Assembly: GCA_000023185.1 (NCBI GenBank) | Contig: CP001627.1 | Location: forward strand, 186,001 to 250,000 | DNA length: 64,000 nt | Source: Rhizobium leguminosarum bv. trifolii WSM1325 | Lineage (GTDB): Bacteria; Pseudomonadota; Alphaproteobacteria; Rhizobiales; Rhizobiaceae | Direction: 5' to 3' | Shown: in pieces, positions 24,859-36,628 of the stretch | Layout: every line of letters starts with the position of its first letter | How positions within the stretch are numbered: position 1 is the first letter of the stretch | Position numbers and translations under genes: made by a program | Notes under the pieces: model-generated | What the model saw: only the letters and a program-made list of their open reading frames with translations | What the model was told of the DNA's origin: nothing | Databases searched by the model: none

Positions 24859-25559
24859 TCGCGAGGAATGTCGACTGGGGCAGTATCCGGTTCGTCGTCT
24901 TCGACGTCGACGGAACGTTATACAACCAGCGCATGCTACGCCTTCGAATGGCCGGCGAATTGATTGCTGATGCAGTGGCGAGAGGCAGCCTGACCAATCT
25001 GCGTGTGCTACGCGCATACCGCTCCTTGCGTGAAGCCATCGGCGAGGGGGAGATCGACGATTTTCAGGCGAGCCTGATGACGCGAACCGTCGCGCGAACC
25101 GGCCAGCCAGCCGAAAGGATAGAGGCAATCGTCAGCGAGTGGATCGAGCGCCGTCCGCTCGCCTATATCGCATCCTGCCGGTATGATGGGCTGGTGGAGT
25201 TGTTTGCCGGGCTCAGACGGCAGAACAAGTCGATCGGGATTTATTCTGATTATCCTGCCGACGAGAAGCTGCAGAGGATGACATTGTCGGCCGATTACAT
25301 ATTGGCCGCAAGCGATCCCGGCGTCGGCATCCAGAAGCCTGATCCGCGCGGCCTGCAGATGCTGATGCAGCGCGCCGGCGTCGGCCCGGCGCAAACCGTA
25401 TTGATAGGCGACAGGCCCGAGCGGGATGGCCTTGCGGCGCGGCGCGCCGGTGTCCTGCCGCTCATTCGCTCCGACGGGCCACGCGAGGGCTGGCTGACCT
25501 TTTCGACCTATTCGGACCCTGTGTTCGCAGCGCTGCGGGCAAAGGAAGCGTCCGGATGA
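24855..25559 (+). CDS. HAD-superfamily phosphatase
   Basis: A 234-residue HAD hydrolase. Motif I is VFDVDGTLYN (residues 20-29, nucleophile Asp and acid Asp), motif II is the Ser in GIYSDYPADE, motif III the Lys in GIQKPDPRG, and motif IV LIGDRPERDG. The helical cap between motifs I and II is of the C1 type. It overlaps the UbiA gene and the GtrA gene by 4 bp each, so all three are translated together. In this setting it is a good candidate for removing the 5-phosphate from a polyprenyl-phosphoryl-phosphoribose. That substrate is inference. Confidence 0.75.
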   Translation: MIARNVDWGSIRFVVFDVDGTLYNQRMLRLRMAGELIADAVARGSLTNLRVLRAYRSLREAIGEGEIDDFQASLMTRTVARTGQPAERIEAIVSEWIERRPLAYIASCRYDGLVELFAGLRRQNKSIGIYSDYPADEKLQRMTLSADYILAASDPGVGIQKPDPRGLQMLMQRAGVGPAQTVLIGDRPERDGLAARRAGVLPLIRSDGPREGWLTFSTYSDPVFAALRAKEASG

Positions 25560-25921
25560 TCTTGTCAAAGGCTATCCGCTATGTGTTCACCGGAGGGCTG
25601 GCCGCGTTCGTCGACCTCACGGTGTTTCGTGGCCTGCTGGCGTTTGGCGTGCCCCTCGGGCTCTCGGCGACATCGAGCTGGCTGATCGCGGCCGCCGTCA
25701 ATTACAGCGCCACCAGCCGCTATGTCTTCAATCAGGCAACAAGCCGCAAGCGCGCTTCACTGTTCCTGATCGGCGCACTGCTCGGCCTCTCGATCAATGT
25801 CTTCGTGACGTTGATCCTCGTGCAGCAGGTTGGGCTCTCGCCCTTGTGGGCAAAGCTTTTTGGAATCGGCGCGGCCTTCGTCTTCAATTTCCTGATAAAC
25901 CTTCTCTGGGTGTTCAGGTAG
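25556..25921 (+). CDS. GtrA-family membrane protein (lipid-linked sugar flippase type)
   Basis: A 121-residue protein with four predicted membrane helices and the GtrA signature: AIRYVFTGGLAAFVDLTVFR at the N-terminus, AAAVNYSATSRYVFNQ after helix 2, and FVFNFLINLLWVFR at the C-terminus. Family members help move polyprenyl-phosphate sugars across the membrane (GtrA, mycobacterial Rv3789). It is the last gene of the three-gene overlapping operon. A hairpin 29 bp after its stop may end the transcript. The family call is secure; the sugar is unknown. Confidence 0.85.
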   Translation: MILSKAIRYVFTGGLAAFVDLTVFRGLLAFGVPLGLSATSSWLIAAAVNYSATSRYVFNQATSRKRASLFLIGALLGLSINVFVTLILVQQVGLSPLWAKLFGIGAAFVFNFLINLLWVFR

Positions 25922-25949
25922 GGCCAGCGAGCGACGGCGCCATATCTTT

Positions 25950-25967
25950 CCGTCCTTTGAAGGACGG
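25950..25967 (+). terminator. Small hairpin after the GtrA gene
   Basis: CCGTCCT and AGGACGG pair around a 4-nt loop (TTGA), 29 bp downstream of the stop codon. No T-tract follows, so the call is tentative. Confidence 0.4.
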
Positions 25968-26141
25968 TGCCCAGAATAAGAGAAAGTTCAGCGGAGCCTT
26001 GTTGGAAGGCTTGTTGGACAGCGGCGCAATATGAACCATGCCTGAGATAAGCGTCCGCCAGCAGCATCTAGCCAATATGTGCTTAATGTCCCCTTCGGAG
26101 AGATAGTGTTGAAAACACTCGGCGTTGCCGATGCTTTGGTG

Positions 26142-26510
26142 TCATGATTCAATCGTCGCATTGATTTGCGGCGGATTGAGTGATGATGGTGTCAGGTGGT
26201 TCCTGCGCAGCTCTTCTACGACTTCCGCCTCGATGATGCTTCGCCCGAGCGAAGCGGCCGAGGCGATTTGCGTGCCAAGGGAAATTCCCAAAATTCCGAT
26301 CTTACCGCCAGAGCGCGGTTGCCCCTTGAGATAGGCGACTACGCCCTGAACGGCCAAGATCCAGCCCGACAGTTGCTGCTCGGAATAGGCGATCCGCGTT
26401 CCCGCCTCACGTGTCGTGGCAATGGTGTCGAGGTCGCCCGGCGACAGCACATGAACGAGATAGGCATCCAATCCCGCTGCCTTGAACGCCTGCCCGATCT
26501 CGTCATGTCC
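26142..26510 (-). pseudogene. Alpha/beta hydrolase (dienelactone-hydrolase-like) fragment
   Basis: The minus-strand frame reads AYLVHVLSPGDLDTIATTRE, IAYSEQQLSGWILAVQGVVA and KIGILGISLGTQIASAASLG. The GISLG nucleophile elbow and preceding strand are those of dienelactone-hydrolase-type proteins. The 5' part is missing: at about 26505 it runs into the truncated IS6-type transposase. The 3' part degenerates after residue ~90. It appears to be a hydrolase gene cut by the IS element. Confidence 0.6.
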
Positions 26511-26860
26511 TGGTCAACGGCACGCCAGAGCCAGTGTTTGCGGCCGGCGATGGAAACTACCACCTCGTCCAGATGCCAGACGTCCCGGCCCGACGGCCGT
26601 CGGCGGCGGATTTGCTTCGCGTAGGCCGGTCCGAATTTCCGACCCCGTCGCCGGATCGTTTCATACGAAACGACGATGCCGCGCTCCAGCAGCAGTTCTC
26701 GACCAGCCGCAGGCTCAAAGGAAATCTGAAATACAGCCAGACCGCGTGCGCGATGATCTGTTGCGGGAGACGGTGACGCTTGTAGCTGATGGCTGAATTC
26801 TTCATCCCACCATCTCCACACCCCACTCACTGACAGCAGGTTTATGTGACAACACCGAAC
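26505..26860 (-). mobile_element. IS6-family transposase remnant
   Basis: From ATG 26805 the minus strand encodes MKNSAISYKRHRLPQQIIAH and AVWLYFRFPLSLRLVE. After a frameshift it continues ELLLERGIVVSYETIRRRGR, KFGPAYAKQIRRRRP and VWHLDEVVVSIAGRKHWLWR, then ends at AVDQD. That is the N-terminal HTH and the first DDE Asp of IS6-family transposases, about the first 105 of 230-240 residues. TTTATGTGACAACACCGAAC at 26841-26860 resembles the element's outer end. Truncated and frameshifted, hence not mobile on its own. Confidence 0.75.
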
Positions 26861-26986
26861 TGAACGAAACTAGCTAGTCTGTTGCTTGGGACGAACGGAG
26901 ACCGTCGAGAAATTCGATAATCATCGCGGGACGGTTTCCCTGCTCAATTTTTTCGAAGATTGCCACCTTTCATACAGGACTCCGGC

Positions 26987-28384
26987 TCAGATATGCAGCG
27001 CGCTTCCCAACGCTTTCAGTGCCGCTTCCATGACCGCTTCGCTGCGGGTCGGATGCGCGTGGATGGTGCCGGCGATGTCTTCCAGGCGCGCACCCATTTC
27101 GATGGCGAGCGCAAAAACCGCCGAAAGCTCGGAGACCCCGGCTCCCACCGCCTGCAGGCCGAGCACGAGATTGGTGTCGGCGCGGGCCACGACGCGCACG
27201 AAACCTTCTTCGGACAACATCGTCATTGCCCGCCCGTTGGCGCTGAACGGAAACTGGCCGGTGCGAATTTCGTAGCCTTGCGCCTTCGCCTCCGCCGGCG
27301 ACAGGCCGGCGCTGACGATCTCCGGGTCGGTAAAGCAGATGGCGGGAATGCATCTTTTGTCCCAGGCCCGCTTCTTCCCGGCCATGATTTCCGCCACCAT
27401 CTCGCCTTGCGCCATGGCCCGATGGGCAAGCATCGGCTCGCCGGTTATGTCTCCGATCGCATAGATCCCGCGCATGGACGTGCGGCAGCGGTCGTCGATC
27501 CTCAGATAAGGCCCGGCACGATCGAGATCGAGCTCTTCGAGACCGGATCCTGCGGTTCTTGGGCGGCGGCCAACGGTAACGAGGATGCGGTCCGCCGGCA
27601 GGGTCTCACGCCGGCCATCAGCCGTTTCGACGATCAGAGCCTCCCCGTTGTCGGCAAGGCCGATCGCCTTGGCACCCGTCAACACCCGGATACCGCCTTC
27701 AGTCAGCTTGCGCATGACGGGGCGTACCAGCTCTGCATCATATTGCGGCAGCACCTGCGGCGTCGCCTCGACGATCGTCACATCAGACCCCATCTTGGAA
27801 AAAGCCGTCCCGAGCTCCAGCCCGATATAACCGCCACCGACCACAACGAGCTTTTTCGGCAACTCCGTCAGCGACAGCGCCTCTGTCGAGGACATGACGC
27901 GGCCGCCGAAAGGCAGGTTTGCAAGCTCCACCGGATCCGAACCGGTGGCGATCACCACGGTCTCGGCGCGGATGATCTGCTGGCCGGTTTCCGTCTCCAC
28001 CTCCACCGTCTTGCCATCGCGGAAATGGGCTCGGCCGTGGACGATCTTGACTCGCGCCTTCTGCAGCAGCCCCGAAACACCGGTCGTCAACCGGCCGACG
28101 ATCCCGTCCTTCCAGGCAATCGTCCTCATGAGATCGATCGAGGCGCCTTCGACGCGGATGCCCATCGGGTTCTTGCCGGCAAGCATCTTTTGCGCGACGT
28201 CGAATTCCTCGGCCGCATGGATCAACGCCTTGGAGGGAATGCAGCCGACCGTCAGGCAGGTGCCGCCCGGCTTGCCGGCCTCGACGATAACAGTATCGAC
28301 GCCGAGCTGCCCGGCGCGGATGGCGCAGACATAACCGCCCGGACCGGCACCGATGACGAGGAGCTTGCAGACGATCTCTTTCAT
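26987..28384 (-). CDS. lpdV: Dihydrolipoyl dehydrogenase, E3 of branched-chain ketoacid dehydrogenase
   Basis: A 465-residue flavoprotein disulfide reductase. FAD binding: VIGAGPGGYVCAIRAGQLG; redox disulfide GGTCLTVGCIPSK; NAD binding: VVGGGYIGLELGTAFSKMG; second FAD contact YAIGDITGEPMLAHRA; and the C-terminal active-site HAHPTRSEA. It reoxidises the lipoyl arms of the E2 core with NAD. It is the last gene of a seven-gene minus-strand operon (SDR, thiolase, acyl-CoA dehydrogenase, E1 alpha, E1 beta, E2, E3), 5 bp after E2. Its place in the operon identifies it as the complex-specific E3 rather than the housekeeping one. Intact and of normal length. Confidence 0.9.
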   Translation of the reverse strand: MKEIVCKLLVIGAGPGGYVCAIRAGQLGVDTVIVEAGKPGGTCLTVGCIPSKALIHAAEEFDVAQKMLAGKNPMGIRVEGASIDLMRTIAWKDGIVGRLTTGVSGLLQKARVKIVHGRAHFRDGKTVEVETETGQQIIRAETVVIATGSDPVELANLPFGGRVMSSTEALSLTELPKKLVVVGGGYIGLELGTAFSKMGSDVTIVEATPQVLPQYDAELVRPVMRKLTEGGIRVLTGAKAIGLADNGEALIVETADGRRETLPADRILVTVGRRPRTAGSGLEELDLDRAGPYLRIDDRCRTSMRGIYAIGDITGEPMLAHRAMAQGEMVAEIMAGKKRAWDKRCIPAICFTDPEIVSAGLSPAEAKAQGYEIRTGQFPFSANGRAMTMLSEEGFVRVVARADTNLVLGLQAVGAGVSELSAVFALAIEMGARLEDIAGTIHAHPTRSEAVMEAALKALGSALHI

Positions 28385-28389
28385 GGATC

Positions 28390-29628
28390 TCAGCTTTCGA
28401 TAAAAATGAGCGCAGGCGTTTCGATGAGCGTGCGGATGCGCTGGACGAAGTTTGCCGCATCCCAGCCGTCGATGATGCGGTGATCGAAGCTGGAGGAGAG
28501 GTTCATCATCTTGCGCGGCACGAACTGCGTGCCGTCCCAGACCGGTCGCGTGGCGATCTTGTTGACGCCGATGATCGCCACTTCGGGATGATTGATGATG
28601 GGTGTCGAGACGATGCCGCCAAGCGCACCGAGCGAGCTGATGGTGATGGTGGAGCCGGAAAGCTCATCGCGTGTCGCAGTCCCCGAGCGCGCCGCTTCCG
28701 CCAGCCGGTTCATCTCGGCGGCGCAATCCCAGATGCCGCGGGCTTCGGCATGCCGCACCACCGGAACGGTCAGACCGGCCGGGGTCTGCGTGGCGATGCC
28801 GATATGCACGGCACCATAGCGCGTGATGATGCCGGCATCGTCGTCGAAAGTGGCGTTGACGTCAGGCTGTTCGGAAATCGCCTTGACCAGCGCCCGCATC
28901 AGGAAGGGCAGAACCGTCAGCTTTGGATGATCAGGCCTGCGATCGCCGTTCATGGTGGCGCGCAACTCCTCGAGCGCGGTCATATCCACTTCCTCCACAT
29001 AGGTGATGTGGGGGATGCGCGAGGCGGAGAGCACCATCTTCTCGGCGATGCGGCGGCGCAGGCCGGTCAGCTTGATCTCCTCGGTCGCCGTCTTCCTGGC
29101 AAAGCCGTTCTTTGCCGTTGCAGGCGCGGGCCCATGGCTTAGGAATTGCTCGATGTCCTCGCGCAGGATGCGCCCGGCCGGTCCAGTCGCCTGCACCTGC
29201 CTAAGATCGACACCGCTTTCCCTGGCGAAGAGCCGCACGGAGGGAGCGGCAAGCGGCTTTTCCGCCGGCGTTGCCGCCGGCACTGGCGCCATAGGCGCTG
29301 GCGGAGCAGGTTTTGCAATTTCGGCCTTGGGGGTTTCGGCAATCGGCGTCTGCGAAGTCCCAATGGACTGAGGCTCGCCGACATCTCCCGCCGTCTCGAC
29401 CCGTACCAGCGGGGCCTTGACCGCGATGCGGTCTCCGACCTCGCCGGCAAGCCAGGTGACGGTGCCACTGACGGGAGACGGAATTTCCACGGTGGCCTTG
29501 TCGGTCATGACGGCGGCGATCACCATGTCCTCACGGACGGGATCTCCCGTCTTCACATGCCATTCTACGATCTCGGCCTCGGCGACCCCTTCCCCGACAT
29601 CAGGCATCTTGATGATGAATTCGCTCAT
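28390..29628 (-). CDS. bkdB: Branched-chain ketoacid dehydrogenase E2 (dihydrolipoyl transacylase)
   Basis: A 412-residue protein with one N-terminal lipoyl domain (lipoyl Lys in [12 protein letters not shown], about residue 44), an Ala/Pro-rich linker, a peripheral subunit-binding domain ([20 protein letters not shown]) and the catalytic acyltransferase domain ending [14 protein letters not shown] (HRxxDG active site). It forms the core of the complex and transfers the branched acyl group to CoA. Gene spacing: 3 bp after E1 beta, 5 bp before E3. Substrate preference for branched ketoacids rather than pyruvate follows from the E1 pair and the neighbouring BCAA genes. Confidence 0.92.
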   Translation of the reverse strand: MSEFIIKMPDVGEGVAEAEIVEWHVKTGDPVREDMVIAAVMTDKATVEIPSPVSGTVTWLAGEVGDRIAVKAPLVRVETAGDVGEPQSIGTSQTPIAETPKAEIAKPAPPAPMAPVPAATPAEKPLAAPSVRLFARESGVDLRQVQATGPAGRILREDIEQFLSHGPAPATAKNGFARKTATEEIKLTGLRRRIAEKMVLSASRIPHITYVEEVDMTALEELRATMNGDRRPDHPKLTVLPFLMRALVKAISEQPDVNATFDDDAGIITRYGAVHIGIATQTPAGLTVPVVRHAEARGIWDCAAEMNRLAEAARSGTATRDELSGSTITISSLGALGGIVSTPIINHPEVAIIGVNKIATRPVWDGTQFVPRKMMNLSSSFDHRIIDGWDAANFVQRIRTLIETPALIFIES

Positions 29629-29631
29629 GGC

Positions 29632-30645
29632 TCAGGCCTCCATGACTTCGGCAAGCGCCCGCCCGACACGGCCGGGACCGGGAAAATAGTCCCACTCCTG
29701 CGCATGCGGATAGGGCGTGTCCCAGCCGGCAACGCGCACGACTGGCGCTTCGAGATGATAGAAGCAATGTTCCTGCACCAGTGCTGCGACCTCGGCGCCG
29801 AAGCCGGAGGTCAGGGTTGCCTCATGCACGACGACGCAGCGACCCGTCTTCGAGACCGATTTGACGATCGTATCGAGATCGAGCGGCAGCAGGCTTCTGA
29901 GATCGATCACCTCGGCATCGATGCCGGCATCCTCGGCCGCAGCAAGCGCCACATGCACCATGGTGCCGTAGGCGACGACCGTCACCGCCGATCCCGCGCG
30001 CCGCACCTCGGCCTTGCCGATCGGGATGGTGTAGTGGCCATCCGGCACCTCTCCGAGGTCGTGTTTCGACCAGGGCGTCACCGGCCGCTCGTGATGGCCG
30101 TCGAAGGGGCCGTTATAGAGGCGCTTCGGCTCCAGAAACATGACGGGGTCGGGATCCTCGATCGCCGCGATCAGCAAGCCTTTGGCATCATAGGGATTGG
30201 ACGGCACGATCACCTTCAGCCCGCAGACATGGGTAAAAAGCGCCTCCGGACTCTGGCTGTGCGTCTGGCCGCCGAAAATGCCGCCGCCGGTCGGCATGCG
30301 CACGACGATCGGGCAGGTGAAATCGCCGTTGGAACGGTAGCGGATGCGCGCCGCCTCCTGCGTCAGCTGGTCATAGGCCGGATACATGTAATCGGCGAAC
30401 TGGATTTCGACACAGGGTTTCAGCCCATAGGCCGCCATGCCGATCGCCGTGCCGACGATGCCGGATTCGCTGATCGGCGTATCGAAGCAGCGCGTTCTGC
30501 CGTATTTTGCCTGCAGGCCCTGCGTGCTGCGAAAGACGCCGCCGAAATAGCCGACATCCTCGCCGAAAACGACGACATTGTCGTCCCGTGCCATCGAGAC
30601 GTCCATGGCGCTGCGCACGGCCTCGATCATCGTCATCCTGGCCAT
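29632..30645 (-). CDS. bkdA2: Branched-chain ketoacid dehydrogenase E1 beta subunit
   Basis: A 337-residue transketolase-like subunit: TMIEAVRSAMDVSMARDDNV, VFGEDVGYFGGVFRSTQGLQ, RCFDTPISESGIVGTAIGMA and a C-terminal domain with IDLRSLLPLDLDTI and GWDTPYPH. Together with E1 alpha it decarboxylates the ketoacids of leucine, isoleucine and valine using thiamine diphosphate. ATG 30645 (MARMTM) is chosen; an upstream in-frame ATG at 30756 lies inside E1 alpha and would add an unrelated extension. The start is one base after the E1 alpha stop. Intact. Confidence 0.92.
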   Translation of the reverse strand: MARMTMIEAVRSAMDVSMARDDNVVVFGEDVGYFGGVFRSTQGLQAKYGRTRCFDTPISESGIVGTAIGMAAYGLKPCVEIQFADYMYPAYDQLTQEAARIRYRSNGDFTCPIVVRMPTGGGIFGGQTHSQSPEALFTHVCGLKVIVPSNPYDAKGLLIAAIEDPDPVMFLEPKRLYNGPFDGHHERPVTPWSKHDLGEVPDGHYTIPIGKAEVRRAGSAVTVVAYGTMVHVALAAAEDAGIDAEVIDLRSLLPLDLDTIVKSVSKTGRCVVVHEATLTSGFGAEVAALVQEHCFYHLEAPVVRVAGWDTPYPHAQEWDYFPGPGRVGRALAEVMEA

Positions 30646-30646
30646 G

Positions 30647-33071
<2,425 letters not shown>

Positions 33072-33087
33072 CTGTTCTCTCCCTCTC

Positions 33088-34275
33088 CTATTGCCGTTCG
33101 ATGGCAACGGCGGTCGCCTCGCCGCCACCGATGCAGAGCGCGGCCATGCCGCGCTTCAGGTCGTATCGCTCCAGTGCTGCAAGCAGCGTCACCAGGATGC
33201 GAGCCCCCGAGGCGCCGATCGGATGGCCGAGCGCGCAGGCGCCGCCATGCACGTTCACTTTTTCATGCGGCAGGTTGAGATCGCGCATCGCCGCCATGGC
33301 GACGACGGCGAAAGCCTCGTTGATTTCGAACAGATCAACCGCCGACAGCGGCAAGCCGGTGCGATCGGACAGCTTCTGCAGCGCGCCGATCGGTGCGGTG
33401 GCGAAAAGATTGGGCGCCTGTGAATGCGTGGCATGGCCAAGGATGGTCGCGAGCGGCTTCAGGCCGCGACGCTCCGCCTCGGAACGGCGCATCAGCACCA
33501 GGGCCGCCGCGCCATCGGAGATCGAGCTGGAATTGGCGGCGGTCACCGTGCCGCCCTCGCGGAAGGCGGGTTTCAGCGTCGGGATCTTGTCAAGCTTCGC
33601 CTTGTCGGGTTGTTCATCGCGGCTCGCCACCTGCTCGGCTTTGCCCGATTTCACCGTGACCGGCGCGATCTCGCTCTCGAAACAGCCTTCGGCGATCGCC
33701 TTCTGCGCCCGCGTCAGCGAGGCGATGGCGTAGCTGTCCTGCGCCTCGCGCGTGAATTGATAGGCCTCGGCGCAATCCTCCGCGAAGCTGCCCATCAAGC
33801 GCCCCTTGTCATAAGCATCCTCCAGCCCGTCGAGGAACATGTGATCCACGACACGCCCATGGCCGAGCCTGTAACCGCCACGGGCCTTGTCAAGGAGATA
33901 GGGCGCATTGGTCATGCTTTCCATGCCACCCGCAACCGCTACAGAAGCGCTGCCGGCGGCGATCAGGTCATGCGCGATCATGACGGCCTTCATGCCCGAG
34001 CCGCACATCTTGTTAACGGTGCTGGCCGCGGTCGCGAAGGGAAGACCGGCATGGATCGCCGCCTGGCGTGCCGGCGCCTGTCCCTGCCCCGCCGGCAGTA
34101 CACAGCCGAAGACGACCTCCTCGATCGCCTCGGCCTCGACGCGGCTCCGCTGCAATGCCGCGCGGATCGCCGTTGCTCCGAGTTCCGGCGCCGTCGCCTC
34201 CTTCAGCTCTCCTTGAAAGCTGCCGATCGGGGTGCGCGCCGCACCGACGATGACGATGGGATCCTGCAATGTCAT
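33088..34275 (-). CDS. Acetyl-CoA acetyltransferase (thiolase)
   Basis: A 395-residue thiolase. Nucleophile Cys in [16 protein letters not shown] (about residue 89), the NEAFA motif ([14 protein letters not shown]) and the C-terminal [17 protein letters not shown] with the second Cys and His. It cleaves 2-methylacetoacetyl-CoA (isoleucine route) and/or acetoacetyl-CoA. ATG 34275 (MTLQDP) is preferred to an ATG six codons upstream. Second gene of the operon, 23 bp after the SDR gene and 16 bp before the acyl-CoA dehydrogenase. The missing partner for a full isoleucine route in this window is an enoyl-CoA hydratase. Confidence 0.9.
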   Translation of the reverse strand: MTLQDPIVIVGAARTPIGSFQGELKEATAPELGATAIRAALQRSRVEAEAIEEVVFGCVLPAGQGQAPARQAAIHAGLPFATAASTVNKMCGSGMKAVMIAHDLIAAGSASVAVAGGMESMTNAPYLLDKARGGYRLGHGRVVDHMFLDGLEDAYDKGRLMGSFAEDCAEAYQFTREAQDSYAIASLTRAQKAIAEGCFESEIAPVTVKSGKAEQVASRDEQPDKAKLDKIPTLKPAFREGGTVTAANSSSISDGAAALVLMRRSEAERRGLKPLATILGHATHSQAPNLFATAPIGALQKLSDRTGLPLSAVDLFEINEAFAVVAMAAMRDLNLPHEKVNVHGGACALGHPIGASGARILVTLLAALERYDLKRGMAALCIGGGEATAVAIERQ

Positions 34276-34298
34276 GTTTCCTCCTCTGGGCAACGCGC

Positions 34299-35066
34299 TC
34301 AGCGCGCGCCCATCCGCAATGCGCCGTCGAGGCGGATGACCTCGCCGTTCAGCATGTTGTTTTCCAAGATATGACGCACCAGCCCGGCGAATTCCGCCGG
34401 ACGGCCAAGCCGCGGCGGAAAGGGCACGCTCTTGCCGAGTGCTGCCTGAACCTCGGCCGGCATATCCGCCATCATCGGCGTCTCAAAAATGCCGGGTGCG
34501 ATCGCGACGACGCGAATGCCGTGACGGGCAAGCTCGCGGGCGATCGGCAAGGTCATCGCCGCCACCCCGCCCTTGGAGGCGGCATAGGCTGCCTGACCGA
34601 TCTGGCCGTCGAAGGCGGCAACCGAGGCCGTATTGACGATGACGCCGCGTTCGCCTTCGGCATCCGGCTCGGTCGTCTGGATCGCTGCGGCGGCCAGCCG
34701 GATCATGTTGAACGTGCCGATGAGATTGATGCCGACCGTGCGCGCAAAACTCTCCAGCCGGTGCGGTCCGTCACGGCCGATCACCTTTTCGGCCGGTGCG
34801 ACGCCCGCGCAATTCACCAAACCGCGCAGGCTGCCAAAGGCTTCGACGGCAGCGGCAACCACCGCCGCCCCCTCCTCGCCATCGGTCACATCGGCCTTGA
34901 CGAAACAGGCATCGCTTCCGAATTCTCGGGCGATTTCCTGACCGGCTTCCGCGTTGAGATCGGCAATCGTCACGCGCCCGCCGGCCTCCACAAGCGCGCG
35001 CACGGTTGCCGCACCCAAGCCGGAGCCGCCGCCGGTCACGATGAAACTTGCTCCACGGATCAGCAT
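34299..35066 (-). CDS. SDR-type 3-hydroxyacyl-CoA dehydrogenase (HSD10-like)
   Basis: A 255-residue short-chain dehydrogenase. Cofactor motif [20 protein letters not shown], the NAD-type acidic residue in [22 protein letters not shown], and catalytic Ser/Tyr/Lys in [20 protein letters not shown] followed by SK. The long insertion before the Ser strand and the ending [20 protein letters not shown] closely follow type II 3-hydroxyacyl-CoA dehydrogenase (HSD17B10), which oxidises 2-methyl-3-hydroxybutyryl-CoA in isoleucine breakdown. ATG 35066 (MLIRGA) is chosen over 35108. First gene of the minus-strand operon, divergent from the AraC regulator. Confidence 0.85.
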   Translation of the reverse strand: MLIRGASFIVTGGGSGLGAATVRALVEAGGRVTIADLNAEAGQEIAREFGSDACFVKADVTDGEEGAAVVAAAVEAFGSLRGLVNCAGVAPAEKVIGRDGPHRLESFARTVGINLIGTFNMIRLAAAAIQTTEPDAEGERGVIVNTASVAAFDGQIGQAAYAASKGGVAAMTLPIARELARHGIRVVAIAPGIFETPMMADMPAEVQAALGKSVPFPPRLGRPAEFAGLVRHILENNMLNGEVIRLDGALRMGAR

Positions 35067-35199
35067 GAATCTCTTCCTCCCTGCCGACTGCGCCCCCTCC
35101 AAGCGCAACCGACGGATACGATTCTATTCGCTCCACCTATTGCAAGCGATGACAGAACTGCTCCATTATTTCGGCCAGTTTTGCCATAGCGAGGATAGA

Positions 35200-36234
35200 A
35201 TGGCCGAGATCGAGCGACGCATGATCGCGCCGGGCTTCGTGGAGGAGGCACTCGACAGCCTGCGGCGGCTCGGCAAGCCGACGGCGCCGGTCCTTGCCCG
35301 CGTCGGCCTGGCATCCCCGGTCGATCAGCCGGTTTCGGCAGAGACCTATGGCGCGCTCTGGCTGGCGATCGCTGTCGAGCTCGACGATGAATTCTTCGGC
35401 ATGGGGGGTCGACCGATGCGTAGCGGCAGCTTCACGCTGCTTTGCCACTCTGTGCTGCATGCGCCGACGCTGGGTCACGCTCTGCGCCGGGCGCTGCGCT
35501 TCCTCGATGTCGTGCTCGACGACCCCCGGGGACGGCTCGTCATCCGCGACGGTCTGGCCGAGATCGAACTGAGCGATGCCGGCGGCCCGCGTTCGGCCTT
35601 CGCCTACCGCACCTACTGGATCATCCTGCACGGCCTCATCTGCTGGCTGGTCGGCCGGCGCATTCCGATCCGGCTCGTCGATTTCCGCTGCGCGGAACCC
35701 AAACAAGGGGCCGACTACCGGCTATTCTTCGGCGCCCCTGTGCGTTTCTCGCAAGCTATCAGCCGGCTCGGCTTCGACAGTGCCCTGCTCGACCTGCCGG
35801 TGGGGCGCAGCGAACAGGCGCTCAAACAGTTCCTGCGCGGCGCGCCCGCCAATATTCTAGTGCGCTACCGTTATGATGCGGGCATCGCCGCCGGCGTCCG
35901 CCGTCGCCTGAACCAGGCGACGCCTGCCATGTGGCGGAGTTTTGCCGAGCTTGCCGCCGATATGCGCATGCCGCCCTCCACACTCCGCCACCGCCTGCGC
36001 GACGAGGGACAAAGCTATGCCGCCATCAAGGACGACATCCGTCGCGACCTCGCCGTCGAACTGCTGCTGAACACGACGATGACCATCGGTGAGATTGCCG
36101 TGCAGCTTGGCTATTCCGAGCCGAGCGCCTTCTTCCGGGCCTTCCGCAAATGGGTGGGCAAGAGCCCCGAAGCCTTTCGGCGGGACGGAGCGGAAATCGA
36201 GGGCATGTCAGTCGAATCTGTTGACCCGCCCTGA
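35200..36234 (+). CDS. AraC-family transcriptional regulator
   Basis: A 344-residue regulator. The N-terminal ~230 residues match the arabinose-binding-like ligand domain of the OruR/ArgR-type AraC group (GFVEEALDSLRRLGKPTAPV, PVSAETYGALWLAIAVELDD). The C-terminal ~100 residues hold two helix-turn-helix motifs (RSFAELAADMRMPPSTLRHR and MTIGEIAVQLGYSEPSAFFR, FRKWVGKSPEAFR). ATG 35200 has GAGGAT just upstream; ATG 35149 is an alternative 17 codons earlier. It is divergent from the SDR-thiolase-bkd operon across about 130 bp and so likely activates it in response to a BCAA-derived acyl-CoA or ketoacid. The 3' end overlaps the second toxin relic by 27 bp. Confidence 0.85.
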   Translation: MAEIERRMIAPGFVEEALDSLRRLGKPTAPVLARVGLASPVDQPVSAETYGALWLAIAVELDDEFFGMGGRPMRSGSFTLLCHSVLHAPTLGHALRRALRFLDVVLDDPRGRLVIRDGLAEIELSDAGGPRSAFAYRTYWIILHGLICWLVGRRIPIRLVDFRCAEPKQGADYRLFFGAPVRFSQAISRLGFDSALLDLPVGRSEQALKQFLRGAPANILVRYRYDAGIAAGVRRRLNQATPAMWRSFAELAADMRMPPSTLRHRLRDEGQSYAAIKDDIRRDLAVELLLNTTMTIGEIAVQLGYSEPSAFFRAFRKWVGKSPEAFRRDGAEIEGMSVESVDPP

Positions 36235-36628
36235 CTGGCCTCGCGCTTTCGCGAACATGGCGGCAATCTTCATCATGAAGGACTTGCTGAAGCGACCAAA
36301 GAACCGCCTGATGAGGCTCGATGTACCAGGATCGCTCGACGATATCGTAATTGTATTCGTCGACGACGATCCCACTCTGCTTGAGATCACCGAGACCGGC
36401 GCGCTGGCGTTCGATGTCGGGAATTTCCAGCGCCACCCTTCCCACTTCCGGCGGCTGTGTGGTGATTGCCAGAAGGACGAGATGGGTGTTTCCATCGCTC
36501 GCACTGCGGATCGCGATGACGACACAGACTGGGCGCTGTTTGCGCCCCTCGGTCTCACCACGCTGCTGTTGCCACGCCCAGAGATAGGGATAGGTTATCA
36601 CCTCGCCAGGACGAAACTCATGGTTCAT
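36208..36628 (-). pseudogene. PemK/MazF-like toxin, frameshifted second copy
   Basis: Paralogue of the toxin at 15974-16387. From ATG 36628 it reads NHEFRPGEVITYPYLWAWQQ and QRGETEGRKQRPVCVVIAIR, then DEYNYDIVERSWYIEPHQ. The frame then becomes LWSLQQVLHDEDC and runs about 60 codons further than the family. The neighbouring frame instead gives FFGRFSKSFMMKIAAMFAKA and ends VNRFD at 36208, matching the FSKAFF...VSRFR ending of the intact copy. One surplus base near 36312 (GGCGG run) explains this. Toxicity is probably lost, or kept only as an altered C-terminus. Confidence 0.65.

Noticed and set aside
26960..28483. 507-codon plus-strand frame opposite the E3 gene
   Set aside because: Exact antisense shadow of dihydrolipoyl dehydrogenase; Arg/His-rich with no family pattern.
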